Positions 13,201-25,609 of a stretch of 64,000 nucleotides of DNA are shown piece by piece (within the stretch, counting starts at the first letter, position 1; each line of letters begins with the position of its first letter). Source of the stretch: Membranipora membranacea (taxonomy: Eukaryota > Bryozoa > Gymnolaemata > Cheilostomatida > Membraniporidae). A program made the position numbers and the translations under genes. Location: NCBI GenBank assembly GCA_914767715.1, contig OU612072.1, positions 7,936,001-8,000,000 on the forward strand, read 5' to 3'. The notes under the pieces were generated by a model. It was not told the DNA's origin. It ran no database searches and worked only from the letters and a program-made list of their open reading frames with translations.

Positions 13201-16200
13201 TGAGTTTCTGTGTCTGCTATTCCCGGCAGCGCTGCTATGACCTCGCTCTCTGCTCCTGCTGACCCTCTCCCTGCTCCGCTCTCGAGTGTGTAACACCGGA
13301 GCACCCCCTGCGCTCCTCGGCCTGTCTACGCCCCTGTGTAATCTTTCAGATGTACTACGCGGGTAGTTGAGATTCGGTGATGACCGAACGCGCTCTGTGG
13401 GTGTTCGTCCTGAAATGTTGCCAACAAAATACTATGATTATTCAAATTTAGACTGGGAGTTTCTTTCTAAGAACATTGCTTGCTCAGTTTGTGATGGATG
13501 TTGTTTGTGTGCTCACACCATAAAAAGCAACACATAGATATGATGGTGATAATACTGATGGGGCGGTTGATACAGGACCAACGTAGCTATAGGTATTTAT
13601 ATATAATTCAGCAATAGCCATGAAGCCACACAAACCCTTAATCTTAACCATTACAAGGAAAGGACCACTCCAAACTCAAAGTGTTGATAATATGAATACC
13701 TTATTAATTATCATGTGTGGGTTGCTTATACTATCTTATGAATGAAACTTATGGCACTTCATAATGATTTGAGGGCCAAACCTCCTAGTCAACATGCGTG
13801 TCTCAGGAGATACATTCTCAATCAACAAAACTAGAACTAGGAACAATGATACAATGATATTGGTTGGGTATGCAACGATAATTACAGTGCAGTTCACTTC
13901 ATTCAAACCTCTGGGGACTACAAAAATTAGTCCTACTGAATTAAGCGACATTAGAGTGCATTGAGATCTGGCTGAAGGGACAATCTTCCTTGTCTGAATT
14001 AACAGGAGTTTTGAATAATAAAGTTTGAATTAATCGGCGTACACTGTACCTTGTGAACCTGCGCCGATATTCCTGTAGCTCTTTACTCCAGGACTAGAGC
14101 GAGGTCTGTTGGTTATCTTGTTTCTTTTCTCTGTCACATAGGCAGTTGGGTCAAATCGAGGCCGTCTTGTTCCTGCAATTATACAAAAATACAGTCTTCA
14201 TGTTATCACTGGTTTCTCATCATAAGTTTGGCAGGCTTTTCACAATTCGCTTTTGTCACATTTTATTCGCATTAAATAGTATCATATTCAACATAACATT
14301 GTGCAAATCCATTCGTTCAAGGCTATATTCATCTTTTTACAATTTCTTCTTGGTCCAATTGGAAGGACATCACATCATATCACATTAGATGGAATCTGAT
14401 ATCATATAGCTATGGCAATGGACAAAAAACCTATGAAAATGACAGTATGATTATGATGCTTTCATCCACAATAAATGAAAGCTTGACATCCCTATAGTTT
14501 GCCTCAGACTTTTCCCCAGTCGGTGTGTCGCCACTGCTAACCTAATCATATTCGCATAATGATAAAAATTAGTCGTTCCCTCCCCAGGGGGGGGGGGGAG
14601 GTTTCCGACTATCATTGAGATACCAATTGTGATGGAAAAATAATCTGAGAAGGAGAACTAACCTGATGGTGAAGGCTTGTTCTGTCTCTGTCCTGGAGAT
14701 GGAGTTCTACCAAAACAGTTCCTGTTACGTGTCTCAGCTCTAGTACTTGATCTTCTATCATACTGAGGAGATACAAGTCTATCATTGTATCTACTAGAGC
14801 TGGGACGACGCTCTACTGATGAGGGTCTCCTGTCCGCGGATACGGAGCGACCTCTGTCACGTGACAAGGACCTGATGAAACAAAGACAGACAAAAATCAT
14901 ATGAAGAGCAAAAGTCATTCAGTTTCCCTTAACTTTGGTTCGCTACCATTCTACCTTGAGGGCGGCATAGAGTCAAAGGGGGAGCAACTCCAAATTCAGA
15001 TTATGGAAACATGATCTTGCACCACAATGTATACCATTAGTCCAAGGGAAATACAAAAAATATAGGGTATACACATTGTGCATAATCTCTCGACCGAGAA
15101 TGTCACATGGGTAGGTAAATTCCATGTGTAGATGAAGGTGATCACTCGTCCCTTTTGCTTAAGCTATTAGATCATCATGATAAGAGAACTTTCCTTACAC
15201 AACAATTTATATGCTGTGCCTGATATCCTACCTTTCTCTGGTGTAAGATCCGACACTACCTCTGCTGGTATTACCCACTCTACTGTTAGACTGAGGTCTG
15301 TAAGGTTTAGTAGTAGAGTTACCTCCTCCGTGCTCAGCTTGTATAGCCTTACGTTTATATACAGCCAGCTCATTGGTCAGACTCTTCAGTCGAACTTTAA
15401 GTGTTCTCTCAGACGCTCTCAACTCCTGTACCTGAGAAAATTCATAACAAGGGAAAGTTACAGATTGTGAGAAATCTGATTACAAATACAATTGCAAGAT
15501 ATTTTCAGTGATAAATTATTGACATTCATCACTCACAGGTTCTAGCGCGCCACGTAATTCCAGCATTGGAACAGGTCTGTAGTTCTAGGGCATGCCCTAG
15601 AATGCTCAATAGAATAATAATTGAAAATTCCACGTCAGAATCAGCTCATTTGGGACTTCCATTTGCTATTTATAACATTATAAAAAGCTTTTGAGGCTGG
15701 GGAGTGACCCATACTCGACAGGAGGAGCTAATACCCAGCCTGGTGTTACTTCACATTCATAAGGCTTTGTTGCCCTCCCCCTACCATCTTTCCTAAACTA
15801 CAGCCCTATGATATATGTAAATATCGTAACAAAATATTACCTGAAAAATGAAAAAAAAGAAAATCATTCAACAATACTTTTATCCATTTATTATAATATG
15901 TAAATTGAATAAGCTAGATTTTAGGTTTTTACCTCTTCCATCAGATCCTGAGTCTCCTTTCTACGTTTAGCTGCAGCTCTCTGATGCTTAGATTTCTCCT
16001 TCATAAGCTCCTCCTCTAAGTTCTTAACCACGCCCTTCAATATCCGGATCTCCTACAATTTTATTGGTTAGTTTACGATTGTGGGGTTTCACCTTTTATA
16101 AACACATTGGACCTTAGCCTGGGATTCAGGCCAACAATGGGGAGGGTGGGATATACCCTCCCTGTCTGTATCATGGGTTTAGTTGGATACTGCTTCTGGT

Positions 16201-19200
16201 GTTATCGACTCATGTATCCCTATTCTGAATAGACCAATGTCTTTGTGTTTTGGTTTTGTTTACAATATCAGGAGATAACTCCAAATTGTTGGGCTGAATC
16301 CCAGTCTAATCAGGGAGGGTAGGATATACCCACCCTCCCTGGTCTAGTTAGACCTTTGATGAATCAAATCGATTTGGTAAGCTTTGAGTCAAGTAAAATT
16401 GGCTTTCGCGATTAAAACATATGTAACAGCCATCTTGATAATGATAGGAAGTAGCATAGAAACATTAATACTATTATAGCAGTGAACTCATACCTTTGCG
16501 AAAACCGCTTTGTCATGCTGTTAAAGAAAGTTTAACTTACAACTTTTGTCGATTAGTTGAAATTGAAATGCGTGACTCCCAGATGTGTGGGAGTCATTTT
16601 AAAAATATGATTATATTGACCAAAATAAATTGACCGCCTTGGCCTTGAATTGTCAAATCTGCAGGTTTATATATATACGAAGTCTGATAAATTTATCATC
16701 AAAAATTTTTTTTAGTATGTATGGGTAAGTTCAGTGTTCTGAGTGTGTGGGAACTGTCTCCTTTTACCAGATATCAATCATACTATTACAGATCCATATT
16801 TCTGCATAACTTGATCTAGAAATTGCACAAAGTTCCCAAATCGATTTTCAACCCAGAGAGAAGAGTACCCACAAAGAAAAGAGTTCACTTAGACCACTGA
16901 GTAAGTGACTTTAGTATATACATGTAAGGTACCTTGGTATGTATAAGTAGGTATATTTATTGGTTAGTTACCTTAGTAGAAGCCCCAGCCTTAGTATGTT
17001 TCACTTCCTTTCTAAAGAGGATATATTCTCTCTCTACTGCTTCCTTATCTGACAGTAGCTGATCGTAACTGTGCAATAAAATATAAACATAAAACCGAAA
17101 CATCATTTACAGTCAACTGATCACCGGTAAATAGTAGTGTCATGTGTGGTATTTGATCAAACTTGAGTCAGTTTCCCTGCATTCGGAATTGCTCCATCTA
17201 CTGATAAGCCACAGCAGAGGGGATCAACTCTTGGTGCAGGTAAACTGAATCCAGGAAGATTGATGGATAAGGGAGTTTTGGGCATGTCCAAAACTCCCTG
17301 GCTGGATCAAACTTCACATTGAGTAGATTATGCGTTTAACATGAAATACATCAAGTACCAGTTCTGGCTTTTGTTCATATTTGATCTATGAAGCATATTA
17401 TTAATATCATGTAGAAATACAACTATGGAGTAACTCACTTGTCCTTGAGCTTCTCCAGCTCCCGGATCCTGTAATCTTTAGATTCCTGTTGGCAAGAAAA
17501 GGGAATATATACTCAAATAGAAACTGAAGGTGAACAACAAAATTAAATCCTCATGAATCTGATATATTGCTAATAATGTAATTGAGCCACATATTGGTGG
17601 CTTATCTTAAACAGAATCTCACTTGATCAATTTAGAAATATCAGGGACAGACTAGAGAAGACTGAAGACTACATCGCTTGTATTTTTATGCAAATAGGCG
17701 TATCATATATACATATATATTACTTTCAATAATATGTATATATAGATTACTTTACTGATTATTGTAATTTTTAAGTATTTTTTCGTAACCAACCAAAATA
17801 ATATGTGCTTTTCTGTATGTGAATTCCATATTGGCTATGCTAAGCATCTACTGATATGATGTTCTACTGCATGTTTATCTCTGATGGATAGAGAATGAAT
17901 AAATTCATGAAGTTCTAGTATTTTCAAAGGAATACAGAGTGACCACCGGAGGTGAAATTCTAGCATTAGGCGAGGGCACATTCTAGTTACTCAGATTAAA
18001 TTGACTCTAATGGTCAGGGATACACATATTCATTTTTTGATTTCGATGTCAGAATCTATGCTTTGGTTCTTACAGCAGACAACCCTGACACAGTTGTCTG
18101 TATTGTGCTGTTCCTCATTCTGGCCCAAACAAAGAGGGAGCGACTCCAAATTACCACACATTTAATTATTTGCAGTTTAGTGAACTGACTTGCCTACATA
18201 CTGTGGTACTTACATGTGATTTGAGTGATTTAATTTCCGTCTGTAATCTTCGTATTGTCTCCTGTAGTATATCTGGGTCTGGTTTACCAGCATATGGTAA
18301 TGGTAAAGGGTAGTGGATCCTACAAACATTTAATACATGTCACTTCAAATCAACACTGTCATTTATTTATTTTTTATTTATCTTCTGTATTCACTGATTA
18401 AGCTTGTGCATCTAAGACAATGTGGTACATCAAGTAGAGTTGTTGTCCTCGAGTACCTATTACTGATTACTAATTGAGAGTGAGCAGCGACTGGAATGCT
18501 GGTAGCTCTCTGTGCAGCATACTTTTCTCATCGATATAAATCACGTCTTGGACAGTGGTTGCTGAATTAAGGGCCATGTCTGGGCGAACTTTACTATTTT
18601 GTGACAAGATTTTCTGTCATCTACTATGACGCTGTAGAGCTTTAAACTTTCTATATATTGTTTCAGCGACTACATTCTCAACTTCAAGCCATACTCTGAA
18701 ATCCAAACCAGTTCACCCTTAATGAGAGTGTATTGGGAGCCTGAGTTCCTTCAAAACAGTCTGAGTTATTCTGATCACACTGATCAGACGATATACTATA
18801 TGTATGTATATCTCTGATCGATAGGCCATTAATTAACTAGTGTAGCTTGAGTACATTCAGAAGGAATTGGGTGTGACAAACTGAGGTAAATTTTGAGAAT
18901 CAGCGAGGCATAATAAAGGTACTCAGACTAAATTGGCTCTTACAATCAGAGATGCACATCCTAACCACACTGACATCTAGACTACACTATTATCATGTGT
19001 ATCTCTGATCGTTAGAGTCAATATAGTAAGAGTATCTAACATGAACCCAGCCCTAATGAGTAAAATTGAACTTTGGTCGTCACACCGAATTCCTTGTGAT
19101 GGTACTCATGCTAAGTGAATTAGTTCACTCTCTATCGATCAGAGATATACATGCAATAGTATTTCACACCATCAGTGTGCATCCTAACAGTGTAACCTCG

Positions 19201-20428
19201 ATACCAATGTGAATTCAACTACTTACTTATCAAACTCGACAGCGTAAGTGAGAATGAGATAACGTTTCTGTGTTAGTGAGGAGTTATTAGCTCCTGGTAT
19301 GTTGTGTGTACCAACTCCAGCTTTTCTCTTTCTCAGCAACTCTAGATCTGAGAATGTCAGCAGATCCATCATCACGGAATCACTTGTCTTTATTCAAATA
19401 AGCATAATATGTGGGAGTCAAAGGTCAGTTAAGCCAAATTATTGAGTACGGCCAAAACCACTATCTGATTGCTTCTTGCCGAGGTGACAAGATATGCTAG
19501 AAGTATTGTTCCAAAATTGTACACTCTATTGTGGAACTATAATATTCTGAGGGATGGTTTAGAGGAAGAATTTGCCTCGAATATTGTCGCTCATACTTAT
19601 CGAAAGACCTCCCTCTTCTCCAACAATCAATTGTCCCTGCCTTTTAACAGTTTACAGTCTAAAACATGCACGCTCTGAATAACAGCCATGAGTTATTTAC
19701 AGTGCTCGACTGAGTGGCTAGTCGAGAGCTTACCTGTGCGATTGCTGACTCAAGCATATTAACAAAGACATGAAACTGTTTGTAATTCCCTGTCTTGTGT
19801 GTCATGTCTTCTATATCTGCAATGAAAAGAAAAAAACACAATAAAAGTATAAAATATTCGATTAGGACATGAAATACCAACTAAGATCCTTGGATTATTT
19901 AAAGATAACCCAATGAGTCCTTCACTATCAGTTTCCTGACAATCCTTTAGTCTTTTGTTCCCAAAGCAGAATGTTATAGCGCCTTCATGGAGTGAGTAAT
20001 TCGGGAACAAGACCACGGCTGCGGTCGACGGTAGTGCACGTGGGTGGGAGAGCGCACACAACAGAGAGGGGACAACTTTGCATGCCCAATTGGTATGTAA
20101 ATAATGTAAATGGTATAAGGTATGTAAATAGTCTGGATTGTTACCATCATTATGTAACTCGATGATGTCACATTAACACAAGTCAAGTTAAGAGTCAAAT
20201 CATCAGGTACTCACACGTTGAGTCGAATGATCCTTTCCACTGATTAGCTGTGAGTCTATCCTCTACAGTCACCGTGAGTAATGAGTCAGATTTGATCTGC
20301 ATAGTGATCACATACTCCACACCTCTAAAGGTGTATACACCCTCTAATACTGTACTCTCAGGCATCGCATCGATCAGAGGTAGATAAATCAGGACAAAAC
20401 TATGTGGTATACAATCTGATTGAGCTGT
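10226..20428 (-). CDS. CCDC61: CCDC61 (VFL3 family) centriole/basal-body protein, complete, 14 coding exons
   Basis: Centriolar and basal-body scaffold that self-assembles through an XLF/SAS6-like head and helps orient basal bodies (family knowledge). The ATG is at 20365. Exon borders: 20428-20215 (5' UTR to 20366), 19816-19734, 19387-19227, 18319-18214, 17485-17439, 17068-16972, 16052-15933, 15431-15232, 14871-14663, 14172-14050, 13409-13197, 12217-12033, 11083-11011 and 10320-10226 (TAG). All 13 intron phases agree, giving 620 aa (human about 512). Residues 1-167 form the head ('GVEYVITMQI', 'VEDRLTANQWKGSFDS', 'YIEDMTHKTGNYKQFHVF', 'KIHYPLPLPYAGKPDPDIL'). About 168-320 is coiled coil, with 'ASERTLKVRLKSLTNELAVYK'. 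Then follows a long Ser/Arg-rich tail containing 'RPRFDPTAYV'. The C-terminal helix 'DIDARLLRIQEMM' is also a family signature. An acceptor at 20428 implies an upstream non-coding exon. Confidence 0.96.
11168..11290. repeat. 42-bp tandem repeat, about three copies, in CCDC61 intron
   Basis: Units start at 11168, 11210 and 11252, each with 'GCTAGGAGTTTATATA' and, in the first two, 'ATCATCAGGCTGATTAAATG'. Copies one and two are essentially identical and the third diverges. The unit resembles 'TTAGCTAG'-rich stretches at 11825-11940 and, reversed, at 54220-54305. Confidence 0.8.
12370..12490. repeat. Inverted-repeat element, GATCCAATTTGCCTG family
   Basis: 'AGGATCCAATCTGCC' is followed after about 100 bp by 'GGCAAATTGGATCAAGC', with partly complementary inner 'GGAGTTGCCC' and 'GGGAGCGACA'. 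It lies in the CCDC61 intron upstream of the exon at 12033-12217. It matches the element at 2330-2440. Confidence 0.6.
12684..12906 (+). repeat. CACACTGA MITE family, near-complete copy 1
   Basis: It begins 'CCACACTGACATCGAGACTA', includes 'GTATCTCTGGTCGTTAGAGT', an internal C14 tract, 'GTCGTCACACCAAACTCC' and 'CACTCTCTATCGATCAGAGA', and ends near 'CACGTCATTAACGTGAT'. The outer 50-60 bp are imperfectly inverted, since the TCTCTGATCG..AGAGT blocks face each other. It lies in a CCDC61 intron. Confidence 0.75.
16135..16343. repeat. Paired GGGAGGGTGGG palindromic motifs
   Basis: 'GGGAGGGTGGGATATACCC' occurs at about 16140, and 'GGGAGGGTAGGATATACCC' followed by 'ACCCTCCC' occurs at about 16313. 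The flanks are partly complementary ('AGCCTGGGATTCAGGCC' against 'GGGCTGAATCCCAG'). Similar palindromes lie at 46546-46583 and 60330-60358, so this is a dispersed small element. It lies in a CCDC61 intron. Confidence 0.6.
17150..17330. repeat. Inverted-repeat element related to the GATCCAATTTGCCTG family
   Basis: 'TTTGATCAAACTTGAGTCAG' opens it and 'TGGATCAAACTTCA' closes it. Inside are 'GAATTGCTCC' and 'CAGGTAAACTGAATCC', and 'GGGAGTTTTGG' faces 'CCAAAACTCCC'. The pattern is mosaic and the boundaries are approximate. Confidence 0.5.
18771..18900 (-). repeat. Partial CACACTGA MITE copy, reversed
   Basis: 'TATATCTCTGATCGATAGG', 'CATTAATTAACTAG' and 'AGAAGGAATTGGGTGTGACA' match the right half of the fuller copies, in reverse. 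It lies about 65 bp before the full copy at 18965-19179, so the two may be parts of one rearranged insertion. Confidence 0.55.
18965..19179 (+). repeat. CACACTGA MITE family, near-complete copy 2
   Basis: It begins 'CCACACTGACATCTAGACTA', carries 'GTATCTCTGATCGTTAGAGT', 'GTCGTCACACCGAATTCC', 'CACTCTCTATCGATCAGAGA' and ends 'ACACCATCAGTGTG'. The element ends only 47 bp from the CCDC61 coding exon at 19227-19387, on its donor side. Confidence 0.8.
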
Positions 20429-23200
20429 CTGAAACAAAGAAAACATGTGTGTCAGGGAATATGGTGTGATTCCAGATGTATCAATATTCAAGTTTAAAAA
20501 AAAATTTTTCCAATTACTGGTTGAGCAGGCCCTAGTAGACGTGCGAGAAGCCCTGTTACCTTAAATGCCTGGTCAGATCAAGCACATGTCATGCCAAATT
20601 ATTAAACTTTCTTCTTATTTCTCATCAATTTCCGCAGTTATTTGAAAAAATCGGATTTTTGGGCAATTCTGTTGGAATGATATATCACTTTATCAGGTTA
20701 CAACAATCTAGACATGCAAAATATTATTTTGATAGCTTAAGGTCTCCACTCTATGAAATTTGAAGTACAGTTTGAAAGCTGTTGGTCGTTTTGAAAAAAA
20801 TAAGAAATCAATAACTTTTTTGAAGCCAAAAGTTTTCTTGTTTTAGAAGCTCTTATCACAGGTTATAAGGATGTTATGGGACCCGTTATTAATTATTGTA
20901 AATCCCATGGTTTTTTGTGAGAGATACAATAAATTCTTATCTTATTTTTAAGGGATAAAATATCACTACTTAAGGTCAGGTAAAGCTACAACATTAAAAT
21001 AATTCAGTTTATTACGATAATCCTCTCATTGCGGCATTGATCAAAAAGGGATTCTGTTTCGCAAAAATAAGTGCCTTTCAGTGTTTTATTTCGCTTCTGA
21101 AGCTGCAAACTATTGAAAATGGGAACCTTTGTTTTTGATTAGGAAAAGAATATGCCTACAAACACAATCAGAAATGGCAAAATTGTTTCATTGTTCCGAG
21201 TCCTTTAGCAAAGTGGATTATTATAGAATTGATCCAGGACAGGAAATGCACCAGAGAATCTTGTTTAACTCACAATGATAGTAGATTGATGAAATAAGAA
21301 AAGCAGGCAGTGAAATTACATCACAAAATACGCTCAGACTAAATGCAATTTACAAATTAATTTGGAATAGGCCTACACAGTATTGCCATCTGGAGCAGAT
21401 ACTCTGAAGGCTACATGGTTGCAAGTCCTTGTGCCAATTGCCTATAGCCAATGTGTGTGTAATTTGCTTTCCTAGCGTATTAATTATTAAACCAGGTTTG
21501 TTCGAAATACCCCGGCCAGCCAGCCCCTTCCCAAGACAAGACTGTCTATTGGCAAAATTGCCTCAAGAAGGTCTGACCAGTCACCAGGGAGAATGATCAA
21601 ACTCAGTGAACTATTGAATGTAACTGTAACTTCTTGACTAAGTTATAAATGCTTGATACAAAATAACTATGACAGAGACAAGGGAAACTGTGAGTGTGAC
21701 CAGACCAGAAGAGTCTGAGATGGCTTGACTGTAGTATGCCTCATTCACAGCCACACTCACAGTAGAGTAGTAGGGACAGCACAGTCACTGACTGTTGGTG
21801 TGTCTGCTGCCCACACGCCTTCTGCAGTTGGTGCAAGCCCAGTGGTTGAGTGTCCCAGCCAGTGGAGTGGTGGTGACTGGACTTGCAACAATAACAGAAG
21901 AAGGCTTGTGCTGACTGATGTCTCTAGCTAGTCTAGTAGGTAGAGTTTAGTTTAACTGACTGGCTTTATGTAAATAATTCATGGTTGTATAATTTCATTG
22001 CTGAATGATGTATCACTCAGCGCTCTCAAGACTGAGCGATGTCATGATTGTTTGACTGAACTCTATTTTGAACACAATTCATAATAATCAAAAAGAATAT
22101 CAAATTGAATTTCCCTGTAAACAATATAGCTGAGCCTTCTTCCATTTCAATTTTTTCATGTGGGGTATCAGACGCTCTCGTTGATTGTAACCAAACATAA
22201 GGAAATGTTGCTATAATTATTATAGCGATTCAAGTATGGCTTGTTAGATAGTTTTTGAAGAAGATAACTCCCAATATCCTAAATAGATGACGAGAGCAGA
22301 CGAGACCTTCCACAAGCAGACCAATTCTTAAATAATCACCTAGAGTTTAGAGTTTAGTTTAGCTATGTTGGGGTCAGCTTATATTAATGGGAGCTTGCAC
22401 TAATCTTTGGCAGCTGAAGTTGTGAAGATAAGAAGGTAAGTAAGTAAATGTCAGCGAGGCTCAAAATTAGCTATCTCACGCCAACAAAAGCTGTTTTCTG
22501 GTAAACCTGTAGGCAGTATGTATTGAGAAATTTTTTAACTGGTAGGCCCTATATCCACTTTAGGATAGAATGGCATAATGGTAAATAACCAACAGAAAAA
22601 CCAAGGCAGGGGGTATTTCAGATAAAAAACGATAAAATCAACTTCTAATTGATCACTCTCTGAGTGAACCCGCTACTCGTTCCTCAATTGCACACACATC
22701 GATAGAACTATGTTAACTATATATTTGGGAACAAATATGTCTAAGTTTATAGATCAAATGAGCAATGACTTTGACCAAAGTAATAGTGACATTGTTGTTC
22801 AAAAAGTATCCCTAATGCTAATCGAAAGACCCCCACCCCCCATTGTCTCTCTTTTGCTATGGAAATTTCTGATTAATATAATATTTGCTTGTATTTACAT
22901 TAGTAATTACTCTCATAACAGAAATTCAACTCTTCCAACATTTATAGGTTGAATTTTTTCACAAACACAATTGAGTTATTACTTTATTAAAAAACTCAAA
23001 ACAACCCAACAAAGCAAATGAATTCCAATACCGATACCGATACCGATACCGGTGTAGCACAAAGATGAAGTAATCTTAGTTTCTTATCAGCATAATTCAC
23101 CAAACATGTGGACATAAGTGACAATGCATGATTATGAGTAAAGCAGTAGGCTACCACCGGTGGCGAAAGTAGTTATCAGCTAACTTGGTTGGTTAAGAGC
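20429..23200. other. Intergenic between the coiled-coil gene and CCDC61
   Basis: No exon is recognised. The stretch should include the CCDC61 promoter and its 5' non-coding exon, and the 3' UTR of the gene ending at 23201. It holds a short (ATACCG)n tract near 23027-23052. The 68- and 80-codon open frames at 21725-21931 and 22710-22952 show no family resemblance. Confidence 0.45.
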
Positions 23201-25609
23201 TCACATTGCTCTCATTCTGTTTGAGTTTTGTAACTGAAAATGAGAATATTTTTTGGAGACCTGCTTCAGTAGATGAGTATCCAAGTTGAGCGGTGGTAAC
23301 TCACTAGTAGATTGTCTCTTGGGAATGTAGATCCCAGCTAATGAGTCACAATGATACTGAGCTCGTTTAATCCTAGTACGTGTCCCATAATGCATAGCAG
23401 CTTGTTGACTTTGCCTTCTGTCTTCATATTTGTTGAGCAGTACCTGAGTCATTTCTGGCTTTTTCATTTTTGGTTTGATTGGATAAAGTTTTGGCAGTTT
23501 GTGAAACTCCTCAATAAGATCGCAGACATTTTCAGGGCGGTTGAAATCTGGCTTCCTTTTACTTGACCGCAAACTTGGCAACCGCAGCTGTTTCTTTTCT
23601 GTCTCCTTCTTGGTACGTATCCTACTGAGTGCTGCTCCGAAGCCCTTCTTCTTACTGATCAGGTTTAGATTGAGAGCCTTGTTTACTTCGGGTAAGTGTC
23701 TCTGCCCGGTAAGCAGCTCAAGTTTTTTGTTTAACAACTCAATTTTCTCGTTGAGTTCTGTTTCTCTCTTGTCTATCTCTTCTTTTATGGCTAGAATAGG
23801 CGAACATTCTTTAATGAATTGTGAACTTGAATTAAAGCATGCTCGGTTGAAACACATCAACTAGCATTAGTATTTACTATTTATTGTATCTCCCATATTG
23901 GGAGGGTCAAAAACAATCCCCAGATGATGAGTACTAACTGCTAAGTATGATTGGACGTACATTGGTTTGCATAACATAACATTGGTTTGCATACAAAGAA
24001 GCTTGTATTGACTCTTTTCTGATACTAAATATGTCATTTCATCAAAATTTGTTTATAGCATGAACAACAGATTAATCCATAAGTCATCGGAATTGCCAAA
24101 GGGTTTGTGTTGATCCTAAATTGTATGAGCATTCTAAACAGCAAGCTCAGCAAAGGGAACTCAAGTTTGCCCAGTTTACCTGAAGCATGTGTGGATGCCT
24201 CTTAAAATAGCTCGCAACTCGATATAATCGCCAGGATTTTAGGATGCAGCTCTGCTTCATCATGGATTTTAGGACTTACTCCCTGGCATGACATTTTAAT
24301 CATTAGAGGCGTTGCATTTTCTTTGGATGTAACTTTCCATGCAAGTGACATGTCAGACTATGGTACCAACCTGCTCTATTTCCTCTTCTGAATGTCTGTG
24401 GATGGTTTTTCACTTTCTCCAGCTCTTTAAGAGCCCCCTGGGTTGTCTTCATTTCCTCTTTTAATCTGCCTGATATTGTGTTAACTGTCTCTGTGAGATT
24501 TTTAGTCTTTGACTGCACATCCTATGTAAGAGAGCAGATATTCTCATCATATTGATGAACAATAAATTCCGTTATAATAAAGTGGTTCCTGTTGTAATTG
24601 GTGCTCCTGGTGCCCACTAAAACACTGGCTTGCACTTCCATGAGCAGAGCAAGTTTATGCATCAGTGATAATGGAAAGAAAAAGTAGGCACATAATAGAA
24701 GGGATATAACTAATTTCAGATGATTTTTAGTTCCCCAAATGTATGTGCTCAAAGAATCTAATTTTGTGAAATTAAAAATACAAGTAATGGGAAACAGGCC
24801 ACCCATACAGCCTGCTCAAACAACATGATCAACTTGAGAAGTTAAAAACTGGTGAAAGGAAGTTTAGATTCTTTGGAAGTCTGTTAATTTTTTTACTAAA
24901 CATATAGGGCTCAGACCTTTGATGTTAAAATAAACATCTACAATACTAAAATAGGCCTGCTCATAATTTTGGCAAACGAATAATCGGATTCCTGAATTAA
25001 ATATCAGAAAAATTATGCTTTCACAAAATCACAAAACAAGGCAGCACAGATGCAACCTTAGCAGCTCATGCATTGACATCTACGTTTGCTCATCCTGACA
25101 GAGCTACGTTAATTTCTTTTTCATGAGAGAATATTGATTTATACAGCCTAAACCACAAATTCACTGGTAGGCTGCGTAGCTGAGTCTGATGGTAATGATA
25201 TCTGATGTCAGCGTCAACTCAATACCACAGATCCCAAGCCCCTTCCCCTCAAAGGCCCTTTTTCGTTTCGTTTGTGAAATAGTGGCCTTTGAGATATTTT
25301 TTAGACCCCTTTTTAAATCATCCTTATCTCAAAGGCCCCTTTCTTTTTAGTTCTGTTTGTGAAAAAAGGGCCTTCGAGATAAGATTAATCTTCTCCATGT
25401 GAGTTAGGCTTACCAGCAGTCCACCCTGTAGGTGAGTACGCTCCAGGTTGATTAGATTGATTTTAGATTTCTGCTCTTTAGCGTACATATTCAGCTTCTT
25501 CTCTAGCTCCCTTTTATCCCTCAGCTGCTTATTATAACTCTCCATCTTAATGGCTTTGTCGTTATAAAAGTGTTACATCTGACGATTTAATATTGAGCTT
25601 TATCTCCAC
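23201..25609 (-). CDS. Uncharacterised coiled-coil protein, about 290 aa, three coding exons
   Basis: I do not recognise the family. The ATG is at 25545, in an exon running from an acceptor at 25609 to a donor after 25414. The next exons are 24521-24371 and 23790-23201 (TGA/TAA-type stop at the 23201 end). The phases 0 and 1 are consistent and the joined frame has no stop. Residues 1-130 are highly charged with heptad-like spacing ('QLRDKRELEKKLNMYAKEQ', 'IKEEIDKRETELNEKIELLN'), so a coiled coil is likely. Residues 130-290 are Lys/Arg-rich and less repetitive ('KKGFGAALSRIRTKK', 'PIKPKMKKPEMTQVLLNKY'). There is no signal peptide or membrane segment. An in-frame TAA a short way before the ATG supports this start. 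A missed small exon between the second and third is possible. The mix of coiled coil and basic tail would fit a cytoskeletal or ciliary protein, but that is a guess. Confidence 0.75.

Noticed and set aside
23351-23864. Plus-strand open frames of 71 and 107 codons
   Set aside because: They are antisense shadows of the final exon of the coiled-coil gene.
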